A DNA stretch of 17,633 nucleotides from Actinomycetes bacterium (GTDB taxonomy: Bacteria; Actinomycetota; Actinomycetes; Actinomycetales; Microbacteriaceae). The DNA lies in NCBI GenBank assembly GCA_023431405.1, contig JAEYVZ010000003.1:1-17633 (forward strand). Reading direction: 5' to 3'. Under the pieces are notes generated by a model, which did not search any database, was not told the origin of the DNA, and worked only from the letters and a program-made list of their open reading frames with translations. Every line of letters begins with the position of its first letter. Positions within the stretch are counted from its first letter, which is position 1. Of the stretch, positions 6,440 to 13,945 are shown piece by piece. Position numbers and translations under genes: made by a program.

Positions 6440-6871
6440 ATGCTGACAGCGACTGACGCACCGCTCCTCGTCTACTTCTCGAGTGTCTCCGGCAACACCG
6501 CACGATTCATCGAGAAGCTCGGGATGCCGGCGGTCCGGATCCCTCTCCACGCTTCCGATCCCGCGCTGCGGGTGGACGAGCCGTTCGTGCTCGTGACCCC
6601 CACCTACGGCGGAGGACAGGGGCGTGGTGAGGAGAAAGGCGCCGTGCCCAAGCAGGTCATCCGGTTCCTCAACGACGAGCACAACCGCAGCCTGCTCCGC
6701 GGAGTGATCTCCGCAGGCAACACCAACTTCGGCGAGGCCTTCTGCCTCGCCGGTGACATCATCAGCCGCAAGTGCCACGTGCCGCACCTGTACAAGCTGG
6801 AACTGTTCGGCACGCAGGACGACGTCGATCGGGTGACCGACGGATTGGAACGATGGTGGAAGCTGCAGTGA
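6440..6871 (+). CDS. nrdI: Class Ib ribonucleotide reductase activase, flavodoxin-like NrdI
   Basis: A 143-residue flavodoxin-like protein. The FMN phosphate loop is seen in YFSSVSGNTARFIEKL (12-27). Further family landmarks are VTPTYGGGQGRGE (52-64), GVISAGNTNFGEAFCLAG (88-105) and a C-terminal WWKLQ. NrdI carries FMN and delivers superoxide or peroxide to assemble the dimanganese-tyrosyl radical cofactor of NrdF. Length and motifs are complete. It begins 34 bases after nrdH. Its stop TGA overlaps the GTG start of nrdE (GTGA, 6868-6871), so the two are probably translationally coupled. Confidence 0.97.
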   Translation: MLTATDAPLLVYFSSVSGNTARFIEKLGMPAVRIPLHASDPALRVDEPFVLVTPTYGGGQGRGEEKGAVPKQVIRFLNDEHNRSLLRGVISAGNTNFGEAFCLAGDIISRKCHVPHLYKLELFGTQDDVDRVTDGLERWWKLQ

Positions 6872-9009
6872 CCGAAATGGCCTTCAAGACCGACGAGCGG
6901 TTCGAAGGACTCGACTACCACGCGCTCAACGCGATGCTCAACCTGTACGGCCCCGACGGCAAGATCCAGTTCGACGCCGACAAGCGGGCCGCGCGCGAGT
7001 ACTTCCTTCAGCACGTCAACCAGAACACGGTGTTCTTCCACTCCCTCAAGGAGCGTCTCGACTACCTGGTCGAGAAGGAGTACTACGAGCCCGCCGTGCT
7101 CGACAAGTACCCGTTCGAGTTCATCCAGCGTCTCAACGACCGCGCGTACGCCGCGAAGTTCCGGTTCGAGACGTTCCTCGGCGCGTTCAAGTACTACACG
7201 AGCTACACGCTCAAGACCTTCGACGGCAAGCGCTACCTCGAGCGCTTCGAAGACCGTGTCGTCATGACGGCCCTCGGCCTCGCCGACGGCGACCAGCAGC
7301 TTGCCGAGAAGCTCGTCGACGAGATCATCTCCGGCCGCTTCCAGCCGGCAACCCCCACCTTCCTCAACACGGGCAAGGCCCAGCGCGGCGAACTCGTCTC
7401 CTGCTTCCTGCTCCGCATCGAAGACAACATGGAGTCGATCGCGCGCGGCATCAACTCCGCCCTGCAGCTGTCCAAGCGCGGCGGCGGCGTCGCTCTCCTG
7501 CTGTCGAACATCCGCGAGTCGGGTGCTCCCATCAAGCAGATCGAGAACCAGTCGAGCGGCATCATCCCCGTCATGAAGCTGCTCGAAGACAGCTTCAGCT
7601 ACGCCAACCAGCTGGGTGCCCGCCAGGGCGCCGGTGCGGTGTACCTGTCGGCGCACCACCCCGACATCCTCAAGTTCCTCGACACCAAGCGTGAGAACGC
7701 CGACGAGAAGATCCGCATCAAGACGCTCTCGCTCGGTGTCGTCGTGCCCGACATCACGTTCGAGCTCGCCAAGAACGACGAGGACATGTACCTGTTCTCG
7801 CCGTACGACGTCGAGCGCGTCTACGGCGTGCCCTTCGGCGACATCTCCGTGACCGAGAAGTACCGCGAGATGGTCGACGACGCGCGCATCAAGAAGACGA
7901 AGATCAACGCGCGCGAGTTCTTCCAGACGCTGGCCGAGATCCAGTTCGAGTCGGGCTACCCGTACATCATGTTCGAGGACACGGTGAACAAGGCGAACCC
8001 GATCAAGGGTCGCATCAACATGTCGAACCTGTGCTCGGAGATCCTCCAGGTCAACACCCCGACGACGTACAACGAAGACCTGTCCTACGCCCAGATCGGC
8101 AAGGACATCTCGTGCAACCTCGGCTCGATGAACATCGCGCTCGCGATGGACGGCAAAGACCTCGCCGGCACCGTCGAGACCGCCATCCGCGCCCTCACCG
8201 CCGTCAGTGACCAGAGCCACATCCGCTCCGTCCGCTCGATCGAAGACGGCAACGACCGCTCGCACGCGATCGGCCTCGGCCAGATGAACCTGCACGGGTT
8301 CCTCGCCCGCGAGCACATCCACTACGGCTCGGAAGAGGGCCTCGACTTCACGAACATCTACTTCTACACGGTGCTCTTCCACGCTCTTCGCGCCTCCAAC
8401 CGGCTCGCGATCGAGCGCGGCACGGCGTTCGACGGCTTCGAAGACTCCACGTACGCGTCGGGCACCTTCTTCGACAAGTACATCGAGCAGGAGTGGACCC
8501 CGCAGACCGACCGTGTCGCGCAGCTGTTCGACGGCATCCACATCCCCACCCAGGACGACTGGCGCGAGCTCAAGGCCTCCATCCAGGAGCACGGCATCTA
8601 CAACCAGAACCTGCAGGCGGTGCCGCCGACCGGCTCGATCTCGTACATCAACAACTCCACGAGCTCGATCCACCCGATCGCGTCGAAGATCGAGATCCGC
8701 AAGGAAGGCAAGATCGGCCGCGTCTACTACCCGGCGCCGTTCATGACGAACGAGAACCTGGAGTACTACGAAGACGCGTACGAGATCGGCTACGAGAAGG
8801 TCATCGACACCTACGCCGCCGCGACGCAGCACGTCGACCAGGGCCTCTCGCTGACGCTGTTCTTCAAGGACACCGCCACCACCCGTGACATCAACCGCGC
8901 CCAGATCTACGCCTGGCGCAAGGGGATCAAGACGATCTACTACATCCGTCTGCGTCAGATGGCGCTCGAGGGCACCGACATGTCCGAGTGCGTCTCCTGC
9001 ATGCTCTGA
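6868..9009 (+). CDS. nrdE: Ribonucleoside-diphosphate reductase class Ib, alpha subunit NrdE
   Basis: A 713-residue catalytic subunit reducing NDPs to dNDPs; the length fits characterised NrdE proteins. The active-site cysteine pair is Cys179 (GELVSCFLL) and Cys416 (ISCNLGS), the thiyl radical residue is Cys389, and Asn387 and Glu391 lie in NLCSE. The PPTGSISYINNSTSSIHP substrate-binding loop is present. The mobile C-terminus ends ECVSCML with the CxxC pair Cys708/Cys711 that NrdH reduces. There is no N-terminal ATP-cone with the usual motif, as expected for class Ib enzymes. GTG 6868 is chosen as start because it overlaps the nrdI stop and follows a purine-rich GGAAG; ATG 6877, three codons on, is the alternative. 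Codon use is extremely G/C-biased, consistent with high expression. Confidence 0.97.
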   Translation: MTEMAFKTDERFEGLDYHALNAMLNLYGPDGKIQFDADKRAAREYFLQHVNQNTVFFHSLKERLDYLVEKEYYEPAVLDKYPFEFIQRLNDRAYAAKFRFETFLGAFKYYTSYTLKTFDGKRYLERFEDRVVMTALGLADGDQQLAEKLVDEIISGRFQPATPTFLNTGKAQRGELVSCFLLRIEDNMESIARGINSALQLSKRGGGVALLLSNIRESGAPIKQIENQSSGIIPVMKLLEDSFSYANQLGARQGAGAVYLSAHHPDILKFLDTKRENADEKIRIKTLSLGVVVPDITFELAKNDEDMYLFSPYDVERVYGVPFGDISVTEKYREMVDDARIKKTKINAREFFQTLAEIQFESGYPYIMFEDTVNKANPIKGRINMSNLCSEILQVNTPTTYNEDLSYAQIGKDISCNLGSMNIALAMDGKDLAGTVETAIRALTAVSDQSHIRSVRSIEDGNDRSHAIGLGQMNLHGFLAREHIHYGSEEGLDFTNIYFYTVLFHALRASNRLAIERGTAFDGFEDSTYASGTFFDKYIEQEWTPQTDRVAQLFDGIHIPTQDDWRELKASIQEHGIYNQNLQAVPPTGSISYINNSTSSIHPIASKIEIRKEGKIGRVYYPAPFMTNENLEYYEDAYEIGYEKVIDTYAAATQHVDQGLSLTLFFKDTATTRDINRAQIYAWRKGIKTIYYIRLRQMALEGTDMSECVSCML

Positions 9010-9043
9010 TCGTCTCTCCCGCGACCGTTATCAAGGACCCGAA

Positions 9044-10021
9044 ATGACTCCCGAACCGCTCAAGCTCGTCGACCACGTGCAGGCGATCAACTGGAACCGC
9101 ATTCAGGACGACAAAGACCTCGAGGTCTGGAACCGTCTCGTGAACAACTTCTGGCTGCCCGAGAAGGTGCCGTTGTCGAACGACATCCAGTCGTGGAACA
9201 CGCTCACCCCCGAGGAGCAGACCACCACGATGCGCGTGTTCACAGGGCTGACGCTCCTCGACACGATCCAGGGCACCGTCGGCGCCGTGTCTCTCATCCC
9301 CGACGCGATCACCCCGCACGAGGAGGCCGTCTACACGAACATCGCGTTCATGGAGTCGGTGCACGCCAAGAGCTACTCGTCGATCTTCTCGACGCTGTGC
9401 TCGACGCCGGAGATCGATGACGCGTTCCGCTGGTCGGTCGAGAACCCCAACCTGCAGCGCAAGGCGCAGATCGTCATGGACTACTACCGTGGCGACGAGC
9501 CCCTCAAGCGCAAGGTGGCCTCGACCCTGCTCGAGTCGTTCCTCTTCTACTCGGGTTTCTACCTGCCGCTGCACTGGTCGTCGAAGGCGAAGCTCACCAA
9601 CACGGCCGACATCATCCGCCTCATCATCCGTGACGAGGCCGTGCACGGCTACTACATCGGCTACAAGTTCCAGAAGGGACTCGAGAAGCTGAGCGAGGCC
9701 GAGCGGGCCGAGATCAAGGACTACACGTTCTCGCTGCTCTACGAGCTCTACGACAACGAGGTGCAGTACACGCAAGACCTCTACGACGGCATCGGGCTCA
9801 CCGAAGACGTCAAGAAGTTCCTGCACTACAACGCGAACAAGGCACTCATGAACCTCGGCTACGAGGCCATGTTCCCGTCGAGCGTGACCAACGTGAACCC
9901 GGCGATCCTGTCGGCGCTGTCGCCCAACGCCGACGAGAACCACGACTTCTTCAGCGGGTCGGGCTCCTCGTACGTCATCGGCAAGGCCGTCGCCACGGAA
10001 GACGACGACTGGGACTTCTGA
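9044..10021 (+). CDS. nrdF: Ribonucleoside-diphosphate reductase class Ib, beta subunit NrdF
   Basis: A 325-residue ferritin-like subunit that holds the dimetal-tyrosyl radical cofactor. By alignment with known NrdF, the ligands are Asp73, Glu104, His107, Glu164, Glu198 and His201, and the radical tyrosine is Tyr111 (ESVHAKSYSSIF). All are present. The LLESFLFYSGFYLPLHW and RDEAVHGYYIGYK helices are standard. The acidic, flexible C-terminus ending EDDDWDF is the part that docks on NrdE. ATG 9044 follows AAGGA (9033-9037) with a six-base spacer. It lies 34 bases after nrdE and ends the operon, followed at once by a strong terminator. Confidence 0.97.
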   Translation: MTPEPLKLVDHVQAINWNRIQDDKDLEVWNRLVNNFWLPEKVPLSNDIQSWNTLTPEEQTTTMRVFTGLTLLDTIQGTVGAVSLIPDAITPHEEAVYTNIAFMESVHAKSYSSIFSTLCSTPEIDDAFRWSVENPNLQRKAQIVMDYYRGDEPLKRKVASTLLESFLFYSGFYLPLHWSSKAKLTNTADIIRLIIRDEAVHGYYIGYKFQKGLEKLSEAERAEIKDYTFSLLYELYDNEVQYTQDLYDGIGLTEDVKKFLHYNANKALMNLGYEAMFPSSVTNVNPAILSALSPNADENHDFFSGSGSSYVIGKAVATEDDDWDF

Positions 10022-10044
10022 GTCGCCACGTCAGCGTTCCGCGC

Positions 10045-10080
10045 GGAACCCCCGGCCAGGTGCCGGGGGTTCCGTCGTTT
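10045..10080 (+). terminator. Intrinsic terminator of the nrdHIEF operon
   Basis: A perfect 12-bp stem, GGAACCCCCGGC (10045-10056) and GCCGGGGGTTCC (10062-10073), with a five-base loop CAGGT, is followed by GTCGTTT. It begins 24 bases after the nrdF stop codon. Confidence 0.85.
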
Positions 10081-10116
10081 CCGGGCGGGGACGTCTGAGC
10101 CCAGGCGCCCACGAAA

Positions 10117-10157
10117 CGCGTTCGCGCCGCACGCGGATGGCGTACGGCGCGAGCGCG
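10117..10157. repeat. 13-bp inverted repeat between the nrd operon and the lipoprotein gene
   Basis: The arms at 10117-10129 and 10145-10157 are reverse complements at 12 of 13 positions, the exception being a G-U-compatible pair. The loop is 15 bases. On the minus strand it follows the lipoprotein terminator, so it may be a backup bidirectional terminator. Confidence 0.45.
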
Positions 10158-10159
10158 GC

Positions 10160-10184
10160 AAAAGACGCGACGGTGATCGCGTCT
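10160..10184 (-). terminator. Intrinsic terminator of the lipoprotein gene
   Basis: On the minus strand, five bases after the stop codon, AGACGCGA and TCGCGTCT form a perfect 8-bp stem around a six-base loop. The stem runs into a T-run (TCTTTTGCC). The arms on the plus strand are 10163-10170 and 10177-10184. Confidence 0.7.
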
Positions 10185-10189
10185 GCAGG

Positions 10190-10690
10190 TCAGTCGGCGA
10201 GCAGGCTGCAGCCTTCGTCGCCCTCGCCGACGCAGAGCACCAGCGTGGCGGGGTCGACCAGTTCGTCGGGCACCTGGTAGTTCCAGACGAACGTGTACGA
10301 CTTTCCGGGTGCGAGCTCGAAGTCCATGTACTGGTTGGCGACACCCTCGGCCGAGAACGACTCGTCGGCGGTCGAACGCAGCACGGGGGCGACATCGGCC
10401 GCAGCGAAGCCCTCCTCGCTCACCCACTGGCCGACGTTCGCCGTCACCCACTGGTGGCCGGCCTCCGCCTCGCCGAGGGTCTCGTTCGGGATGATTCCGC
10501 TCCAGACCTCGAGCATGAGATCTTCGGCGCCGACGCGCTCTCCGACGGCTGCGGGCTCGGTAATCGACGACGTGACGACCTCGGTGCCCTTCTCGGCGGG
10601 CTTCGACGACGTCTCCGACTCGGACGCACACCCGGCCAGCAGCAGAGCGGAGGCGGCGATGATGGACAGGACTGCAGTGCGCGAACGCAT
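10190..10690 (-). CDS. Secreted lipoprotein of unknown function
   Basis: A 166-residue precursor. It has a positively charged start (MRSRT), a hydrophobic stretch, and a lipobox LLAGC with the lipidated cysteine at residue 21, so the mature protein should be anchored to the outer face of the membrane. A short Ser/Thr/Glu-rich linker (22-45) precedes a soluble domain of about 120 residues. That domain ends with ELAPGKSYTFVWNYQVP and two cysteines (LVLCVGEGDEGC) that may form a disulfide. The beta-rich look resembles small extracellular Ig-like lipoprotein domains such as DUF4352, but I cannot assign a family. ATG 10690 is chosen because AGAAGG lies eight bases upstream; the GTG at 10699 overlaps that ribosome-binding site. 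The gene stands alone with its own terminator. Confidence 0.8.
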   Translation of the reverse strand: MRSRTAVLSIIAASALLLAGCASESETSSKPAEKGTEVVTSSITEPAAVGERVGAEDLMLEVWSGIIPNETLGEAEAGHQWVTANVGQWVSEEGFAAADVAPVLRSTADESFSAEGVANQYMDFELAPGKSYTFVWNYQVPDELVDPATLVLCVGEGDEGCSLLAD

Positions 10691-10730
10691 GACAAACACC
10701 TTCTCAGTGAGTGGTTTTGGGGAAACCTCC

Positions 10731-10736
10731 AGCCTA
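10731..10736 (-). promoter_or_regulatory. Possible -10 hexamer for the lipoprotein gene
   Basis: TAGGCT on the minus strand fits TANNNT and would give an mRNA leader of about 35 bases that includes the AGAAGG ribosome-binding site. No clear -35 is seen. Confidence 0.35.
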
Positions 10737-10818
10737 GTCGCCGCCGGTGAGAACCCCGTTCAGCGACCAGCGCTAACGTCCCCCCGGGAACGGATCGGAC
10801 AGCTCCGCGTCACCGGAG

Positions 10819-10824
10819 TAGGTT
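10819..10824 (+). promoter_or_regulatory. -10 hexamer for a probable leaderless start at 10831
   Basis: TAGGTT fits TANNNT and is followed by exactly six bases (GAGCAC) and the ATG at 10831. There is no Shine-Dalgarno sequence. The spacing equals that of the genes starting at 2630 and 5789. Confidence 0.5.
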
Positions 10825-10830
10825 GAGCAC

Positions 10831-11151
10831 ATGCGAGACAGCGCCAGCGGCCCTTACGTCGTCACGCTGGTCGTCCCGCTCCCCGTCACCAAGCTCGACG
10901 CGCTCGACGTGATCGCGTTCGCGGCCGATGCGGAGATCGAGCACGCAGGAACGGCCTATCCCCGTGTAGGGCTGGCGCCGGGGGCATGGGCGGAAGTGCA
11001 GATCCCCAAGTTCGCCGACCCGCCACCGATCGCGATCGACGTCTGCTCCGACGTCTCGCTCGCCTACGCCCGTGAGCATGCCGACCGGCTCGCCGCCGCG
11101 CTCGTGCGTCTGGGGTGGCCGGTTCGCAGCGCCCACGACGACGAACGGTAG
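10831..11151 (+). CDS. Conserved hypothetical protein, 106 aa
   Basis: I do not recognise this protein. Its 106 residues have no signal peptide or membrane segment. Three predicted strand-like stretches (PYVVTLVVPLP, AWAEVQIPKF, IAIDVCSDV) are joined by helices such as KLDALDVIAFAADAEI and the C-terminal REHADRLAAALVRLG. That strand-helix alternation suggests a small ferredoxin-like alpha/beta fold. There are no obvious catalytic or metal motifs; a single cysteine sits in DVCSDV. The start is fixed by the TAGGTT hexamer six bases upstream. It is convergent with the Rid-family gene, with 16 bases between the stops. Confidence 0.7.
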   Translation: MRDSASGPYVVTLVVPLPVTKLDALDVIAFAADAEIEHAGTAYPRVGLAPGAWAEVQIPKFADPPPIAIDVCSDVSLAYAREHADRLAAALVRLGWPVRSAHDDER

Positions 11152-11167
11152 CGGGGAGGCCGTCCGA

Positions 11168-11554
11168 TCAGACGACGGCGATCGCGTCGATCTCGATCGT
11201 GGCGCCGTTGTAGAGGGAGTAGACGCCGATGACGGTGCTGGCCGTGGGCTCCGGGATCTGCACGATGCGATCGCGAGTCTTCCGCCAGGTCATCAGCTTC
11301 TCCTGGTCGAGGTGGGTGATGTACACGTTGACGCGCACGACGTCTTCGTAGCTGGCCCCCGCTGCCCCGAGGGCACGCTCCAGCTCCGCATAGGTGAGTT
11401 CGATGGCACGTTCGAAGTCGTCGGGAACCGAACCGTCTTCCTCGAGCCCGACCTGGCCGGAGAGGAACACGAACTCACCCGCCTTCACGCGCACGCTGTC
11501 GGAGATCCCCGGCACAGCGGGGGCGGGGATCCGAGTCATCTTCTCGTTGGTCAT
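11168..11554 (-). CDS. Rid (YjgF/YER057c/UK114) family protein lacking the catalytic Arg
   Basis: A 128-residue protein with the Rid family layout: VFLSGQVGLEEDG (29-41), the RAIELTYAELERAL helix (49-62), DVVRVNVYITHLDQ (71-84) and the C-terminal IEIDAIAVV (120-128). RidA is a trimeric cytosolic deaminase that clears reactive enamine/imine intermediates from PLP enzymes, using an arginine (Arg105 of the E. coli protein) for the substrate carboxylate. The aligned residue here, in PEPTASTV, is Ala105. Imine deaminase activity is therefore unlikely, and the protein belongs among the Rid subgroups of unknown role. ATG 11554 is chosen because AAGGAG lies just upstream, though with a short three-base spacer; 11539 and 11584 are alternatives. 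It lies 40 bases after DUF2804, probably in the same operon. Confidence 0.85.
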   Translation of the reverse strand: MTNEKMTRIPAPAVPGISDSVRVKAGEFVFLSGQVGLEEDGSVPDDFERAIELTYAELERALGAAGASYEDVVRVNVYITHLDQEKLMTWRKTRDRIVQIPEPTASTVIGVYSLYNGATIEIDAIAVV

Positions 11555-11594
11555 GGTCTCCTTCTTCTCATTCGCGGCGCCCATAGACGCCGGT

Positions 11595-12596
11595 TCACCA
11601 GCGGTGATGCACGTCTTCGGCCCAGCCCTCCAGCCCGTCGATCGTGATCCACTCTCCGGAGTCCGACTGGATCCGCCCGGTGAAGGAGCCGAAGCATTGG
11701 TGGGTCACCGAACGCACGACGAGCAGATTCGTGCGCGCGAAGCGGTCGTAGAACGGGGTGAAGGTCACCTCGACCCGATCTGTCGTCATCCGCCACGGCT
11801 TCATCCAGGCGGAGGGGTCGAAGTCCCACTCGAGGGCTGTCGGGATCTTGTGCACGCGGCCGTCGATCGTGACCACCGTGTGCGACAGGCCGTTCTTCAT
11901 CCCGTGCGGACCGCCGCCGCCGAGATTGATGCCGATGCGGCGGCCATCGATCTCGCCCACCGCCGCACCCCAGTTCCAATCCGTACGGTACGGGCTGCGT
12001 GAGCGAGCGTGATCGAGCACGGCGAAGCCGGAGGCGTCGTGCACGACCCCGTCGATCGTCACCGTCCCGGTGGTCGGGCGGTCGACATCCTTCACCGTAT
12101 AGTCCACGAGGCGGCGGCTGTGCGGTGAGGCGATGCCCATCGCTTCGTGACCCTCGCGGATCTCGGCGAAGATGGCGACCTGCACCCGGTCGCTCTGTGC
12201 GTGCAGCGCCGTGCCGTCGGTCCGGTCCTCGAAACGCAGCCGCAGGCGTCGGCCGCCCGACGCGTTCACCCCGGTGCCATGGGTGCCGGTGAGTGTCACA
12301 CCGCGGCTGAGCGGGCCGATCTCGAACACGTCGATCGGCATGCGCGTCTCGCGGTCGAGCACCCACAGCTGGCGCACGTTCGCATAGTCGAGCGCCGCGA
12401 TGGTCAGGGCGATGATGTGGGTCGGGGTGACGATGCCCCAGTACTCCCAGCGCTTGTTGCGGCCCCAGCCGTACCAGCCTCGCCCGACGCCGTCGGTGTC
12501 GTGGAGCTGCCGGCGCGTCCATCCGATCGACTCGGGGTCGAGTCGCCCGTCGGCTCGCAGCAGCGAGACGGGCTCGGTGATCTCCCGCCCCGCCAT
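11595..12596 (-). CDS. DUF2804 family protein
   Basis: A 333-residue protein matching my recall of the DUF2804 family. Features are a GWYGWGRNKRWEYWGI region near 40-55, LDRETRMPIDVFEIG, then NWGAAVGEIDGRRIGINLGG and KIPTALEWDF, with a C-terminal beta-rich part ending in the WITIDGLEGWAEDVHHRW segment. It is rich in Trp and Gly with many short strands, suggesting a large beta-sandwich or lipocalin-like fold. It has no signal peptide or membrane helix. The family has no established biochemical role that I know of. Its ATG at 12596 shares one base with the stop codon of the MFS gene upstream (TGATG), so the two are probably translated together. A role in modifying or binding whatever the transporter moves is possible but unproven. 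Confidence 0.75.
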   Translation of the reverse strand: MAGREITEPVSLLRADGRLDPESIGWTRRQLHDTDGVGRGWYGWGRNKRWEYWGIVTPTHIIALTIAALDYANVRQLWVLDRETRMPIDVFEIGPLSRGVTLTGTHGTGVNASGGRRLRLRFEDRTDGTALHAQSDRVQVAIFAEIREGHEAMGIASPHSRRLVDYTVKDVDRPTTGTVTIDGVVHDASGFAVLDHARSRSPYRTDWNWGAAVGEIDGRRIGINLGGGGPHGMKNGLSHTVVTIDGRVHKIPTALEWDFDPSAWMKPWRMTTDRVEVTFTPFYDRFARTNLLVVRSVTHQCFGSFTGRIQSDSGEWITIDGLEGWAEDVHHRW

Positions 12597-13834
12597 CAGC
12601 GCACTGACCGGATGGGCAGCACCGACAACGCTCCTGCAACGGCGAAGACGATCCCTGCTGCGAAGACGGTCGTGTAGCTTCCGGTCAGCGCGATGAGCGC
12701 CCACACGATGACGGGCGTGAGCGCCTGGGGGAGCGTCGTCGCGATGTTGAGGATGCCGAGATCCTTGCCCGCGGATGCTGCGGCGGGCAGCACTTCGGTC
12801 ATGAGCGCGGCGTCGACGCTCAAGTAGATGCCGTACCCGAGTCCGAACAGTGCGGCCAGCGCGAACATGCCCGCGACGGAGGGGAAGAGCAGCGGGATGG
12901 CCAGCGACGCCGCCATGATGAGCGATGCGACGATCACGTACACCTTGCGGCGGCCGCTGCGGTCGCTCAGGCGGCCCGTCGCGAACGCGGTGGCGAGCGC
13001 CCCCAGCAGCATGACGCCGGTGAGCGGCGTGCTCAGCGCGGTGGAGTCGGCATCCGAGACCCCGATGTAGTCGCGGAGGATGTAGAGGAGGTACGACTGC
13101 ACGCTCTGGTAGGCGAGGATCAGCAGGAAGCGGCCCGCGAAAGCCCACCAGAAGTCGGGGTAGCGACGTGGATCCACCCAGAACCCTGCCAGCAGCCTCT
13201 TCCAGGAGAACGGCGCGATCTCGAGGTCGCCTGACGAGAAGTCTCGGTTGAAGATCGTGAACAGCAGCGTGGCGACGAGGATCATGGCGCCGAAGGCGGC
13301 GTAGCCGATCCCGATGCTGTTCGCGAAGACGCCGGCGCCTGCCACGCCGAGCCCCATGCCGAGGAACGTCCCCATCGCGAGGACTCCCGACGCTGTGCCG
13401 AAACGGCGCTTCTCGATGCGGTCGGGGACGATCGCCGCCTGGGCGGTCGCCAGCGCGTTCAAGGCGAGCATCACGATGACCCAGAACACGCCGAGCGTCC
13501 ACAGCTGCGCCGCGCCCGACATGATCACCATGAACAGGGCGGCGACCGCGGCGCTGATCACCATCCACGGTGCGCGGCGTCCGAAACGGCTGCGGGTGCG
13601 ATCCGAGAACGCCCCGATGAGCGGGTGGATGATGATCGCGCCGATCGATGACGCCGTCATGACGATCGCAAGATTGCCGACCTTGTTGGCGGGGTCGAGC
13701 TGCTGCACCTGGTCGGGGATGAAGATCACCATGAAGCCCGCGTAGCACGCGAGCAACGCGGCGTTGAGCACGAACATCCATGTCAGCAGCCGCCGATCCG
13801 TCGTTTGCGGAACGGCAGGGGCGATGGTGACCAT
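12596..13834 (-). CDS. MFS transporter (resembles GPH/SLC45-type sugar symporters)
   Basis: A 412-residue protein with about twelve membrane segments. Motif A-like loops occur in both halves: GAFSDRTRSRFGRRAPW in the first and GRLSDRSGRRKVY in the second. The first loop, with RTRSRFGRR and a preceding IGAIIIHPLI, recalls the sugar:cation symporter (GPH/SLC45-like) branch, so a sugar or glycoside substrate is a reasonable guess. ATG 13834 is chosen because GAGGAG lies five bases upstream; the GTG at 13846 overlaps that ribosome-binding site and would have none of its own. It is the first gene of the MFS-DUF2804-Rid unit, preceded by a perfect palindrome and a possible -10. Confidence 0.85.
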   Translation of the reverse strand: MVTIAPAVPQTTDRRLLTWMFVLNAALLACYAGFMVIFIPDQVQQLDPANKVGNLAIVMTASSIGAIIIHPLIGAFSDRTRSRFGRRAPWMVISAAVAALFMVIMSGAAQLWTLGVFWVIVMLALNALATAQAAIVPDRIEKRRFGTASGVLAMGTFLGMGLGVAGAGVFANSIGIGYAAFGAMILVATLLFTIFNRDFSSGDLEIAPFSWKRLLAGFWVDPRRYPDFWWAFAGRFLLILAYQSVQSYLLYILRDYIGVSDADSTALSTPLTGVMLLGALATAFATGRLSDRSGRRKVYVIVASLIMAASLAIPLLFPSVAGMFALAALFGLGYGIYLSVDAALMTEVLPAAASAGKDLGILNIATTLPQALTPVIVWALIALTGSYTTVFAAGIVFAVAGALSVLPIRSVR

Positions 13835-13846
13835 CAGGCTCCTCAC

Positions 13847-13868
13847 CCGCAGACACCGGCGTCTGCGG
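13847..13868. promoter_or_regulatory. Perfect 8-bp inverted repeat just upstream of the MFS gene, possible operator
   Basis: CCGCAGAC (13847-13854) and GTCTGCGG (13861-13868) are exact reverse complements around a six-base spacer. The repeat lies 13 bases upstream of the ATG, between the possible -10 and the ribosome-binding site. It could be a repressor operator or a hairpin in the mRNA leader. Confidence 0.45.
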
Positions 13869-13905
13869 ACTCATCGGGTCGGTGCGTCGTCGCAGCCGCC
13901 GAGAA

Positions 13906-13911
13906 ACATTA
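13906..13911 (-). promoter_or_regulatory. Possible -10 hexamer for the MFS-DUF2804-Rid unit
   Basis: TAATGT on the minus strand fits TANNNT and sits in a small A/T-rich patch (AAACATTAAAG on the plus strand) between the end of the upstream gene and the palindrome. It supports a separate promoter for this unit. No -35 is evident. Confidence 0.35.
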
Positions 13912-13945
13912 AAGCAGGCTCATGATGCGGTCGGCGCGACGCGGA

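Noticed and set aside
6604..8832. Very long open frame on the minus strand opposite nrdE
   Set aside because: It is the mirror of the G/C-biased codons of nrdE. Its translation is a low-complexity Val/Leu/Asp/Arg-rich sequence with no family resemblance, while nrdI and nrdE are unmistakable on the plus strand.
8927..9943. Long open frame on the minus strand opposite nrdF
   Set aside because: It is a shadow of nrdF with biased composition, and all NrdF metal ligands are intact on the other strand.
12597..13874. In-frame upstream extension of DUF2804 running through the MFS gene
   Set aside because: The extension is Arg/His-rich out-of-frame translation of the MFS gene. The conserved protein starts at ATG 12596, which overlaps the MFS stop.
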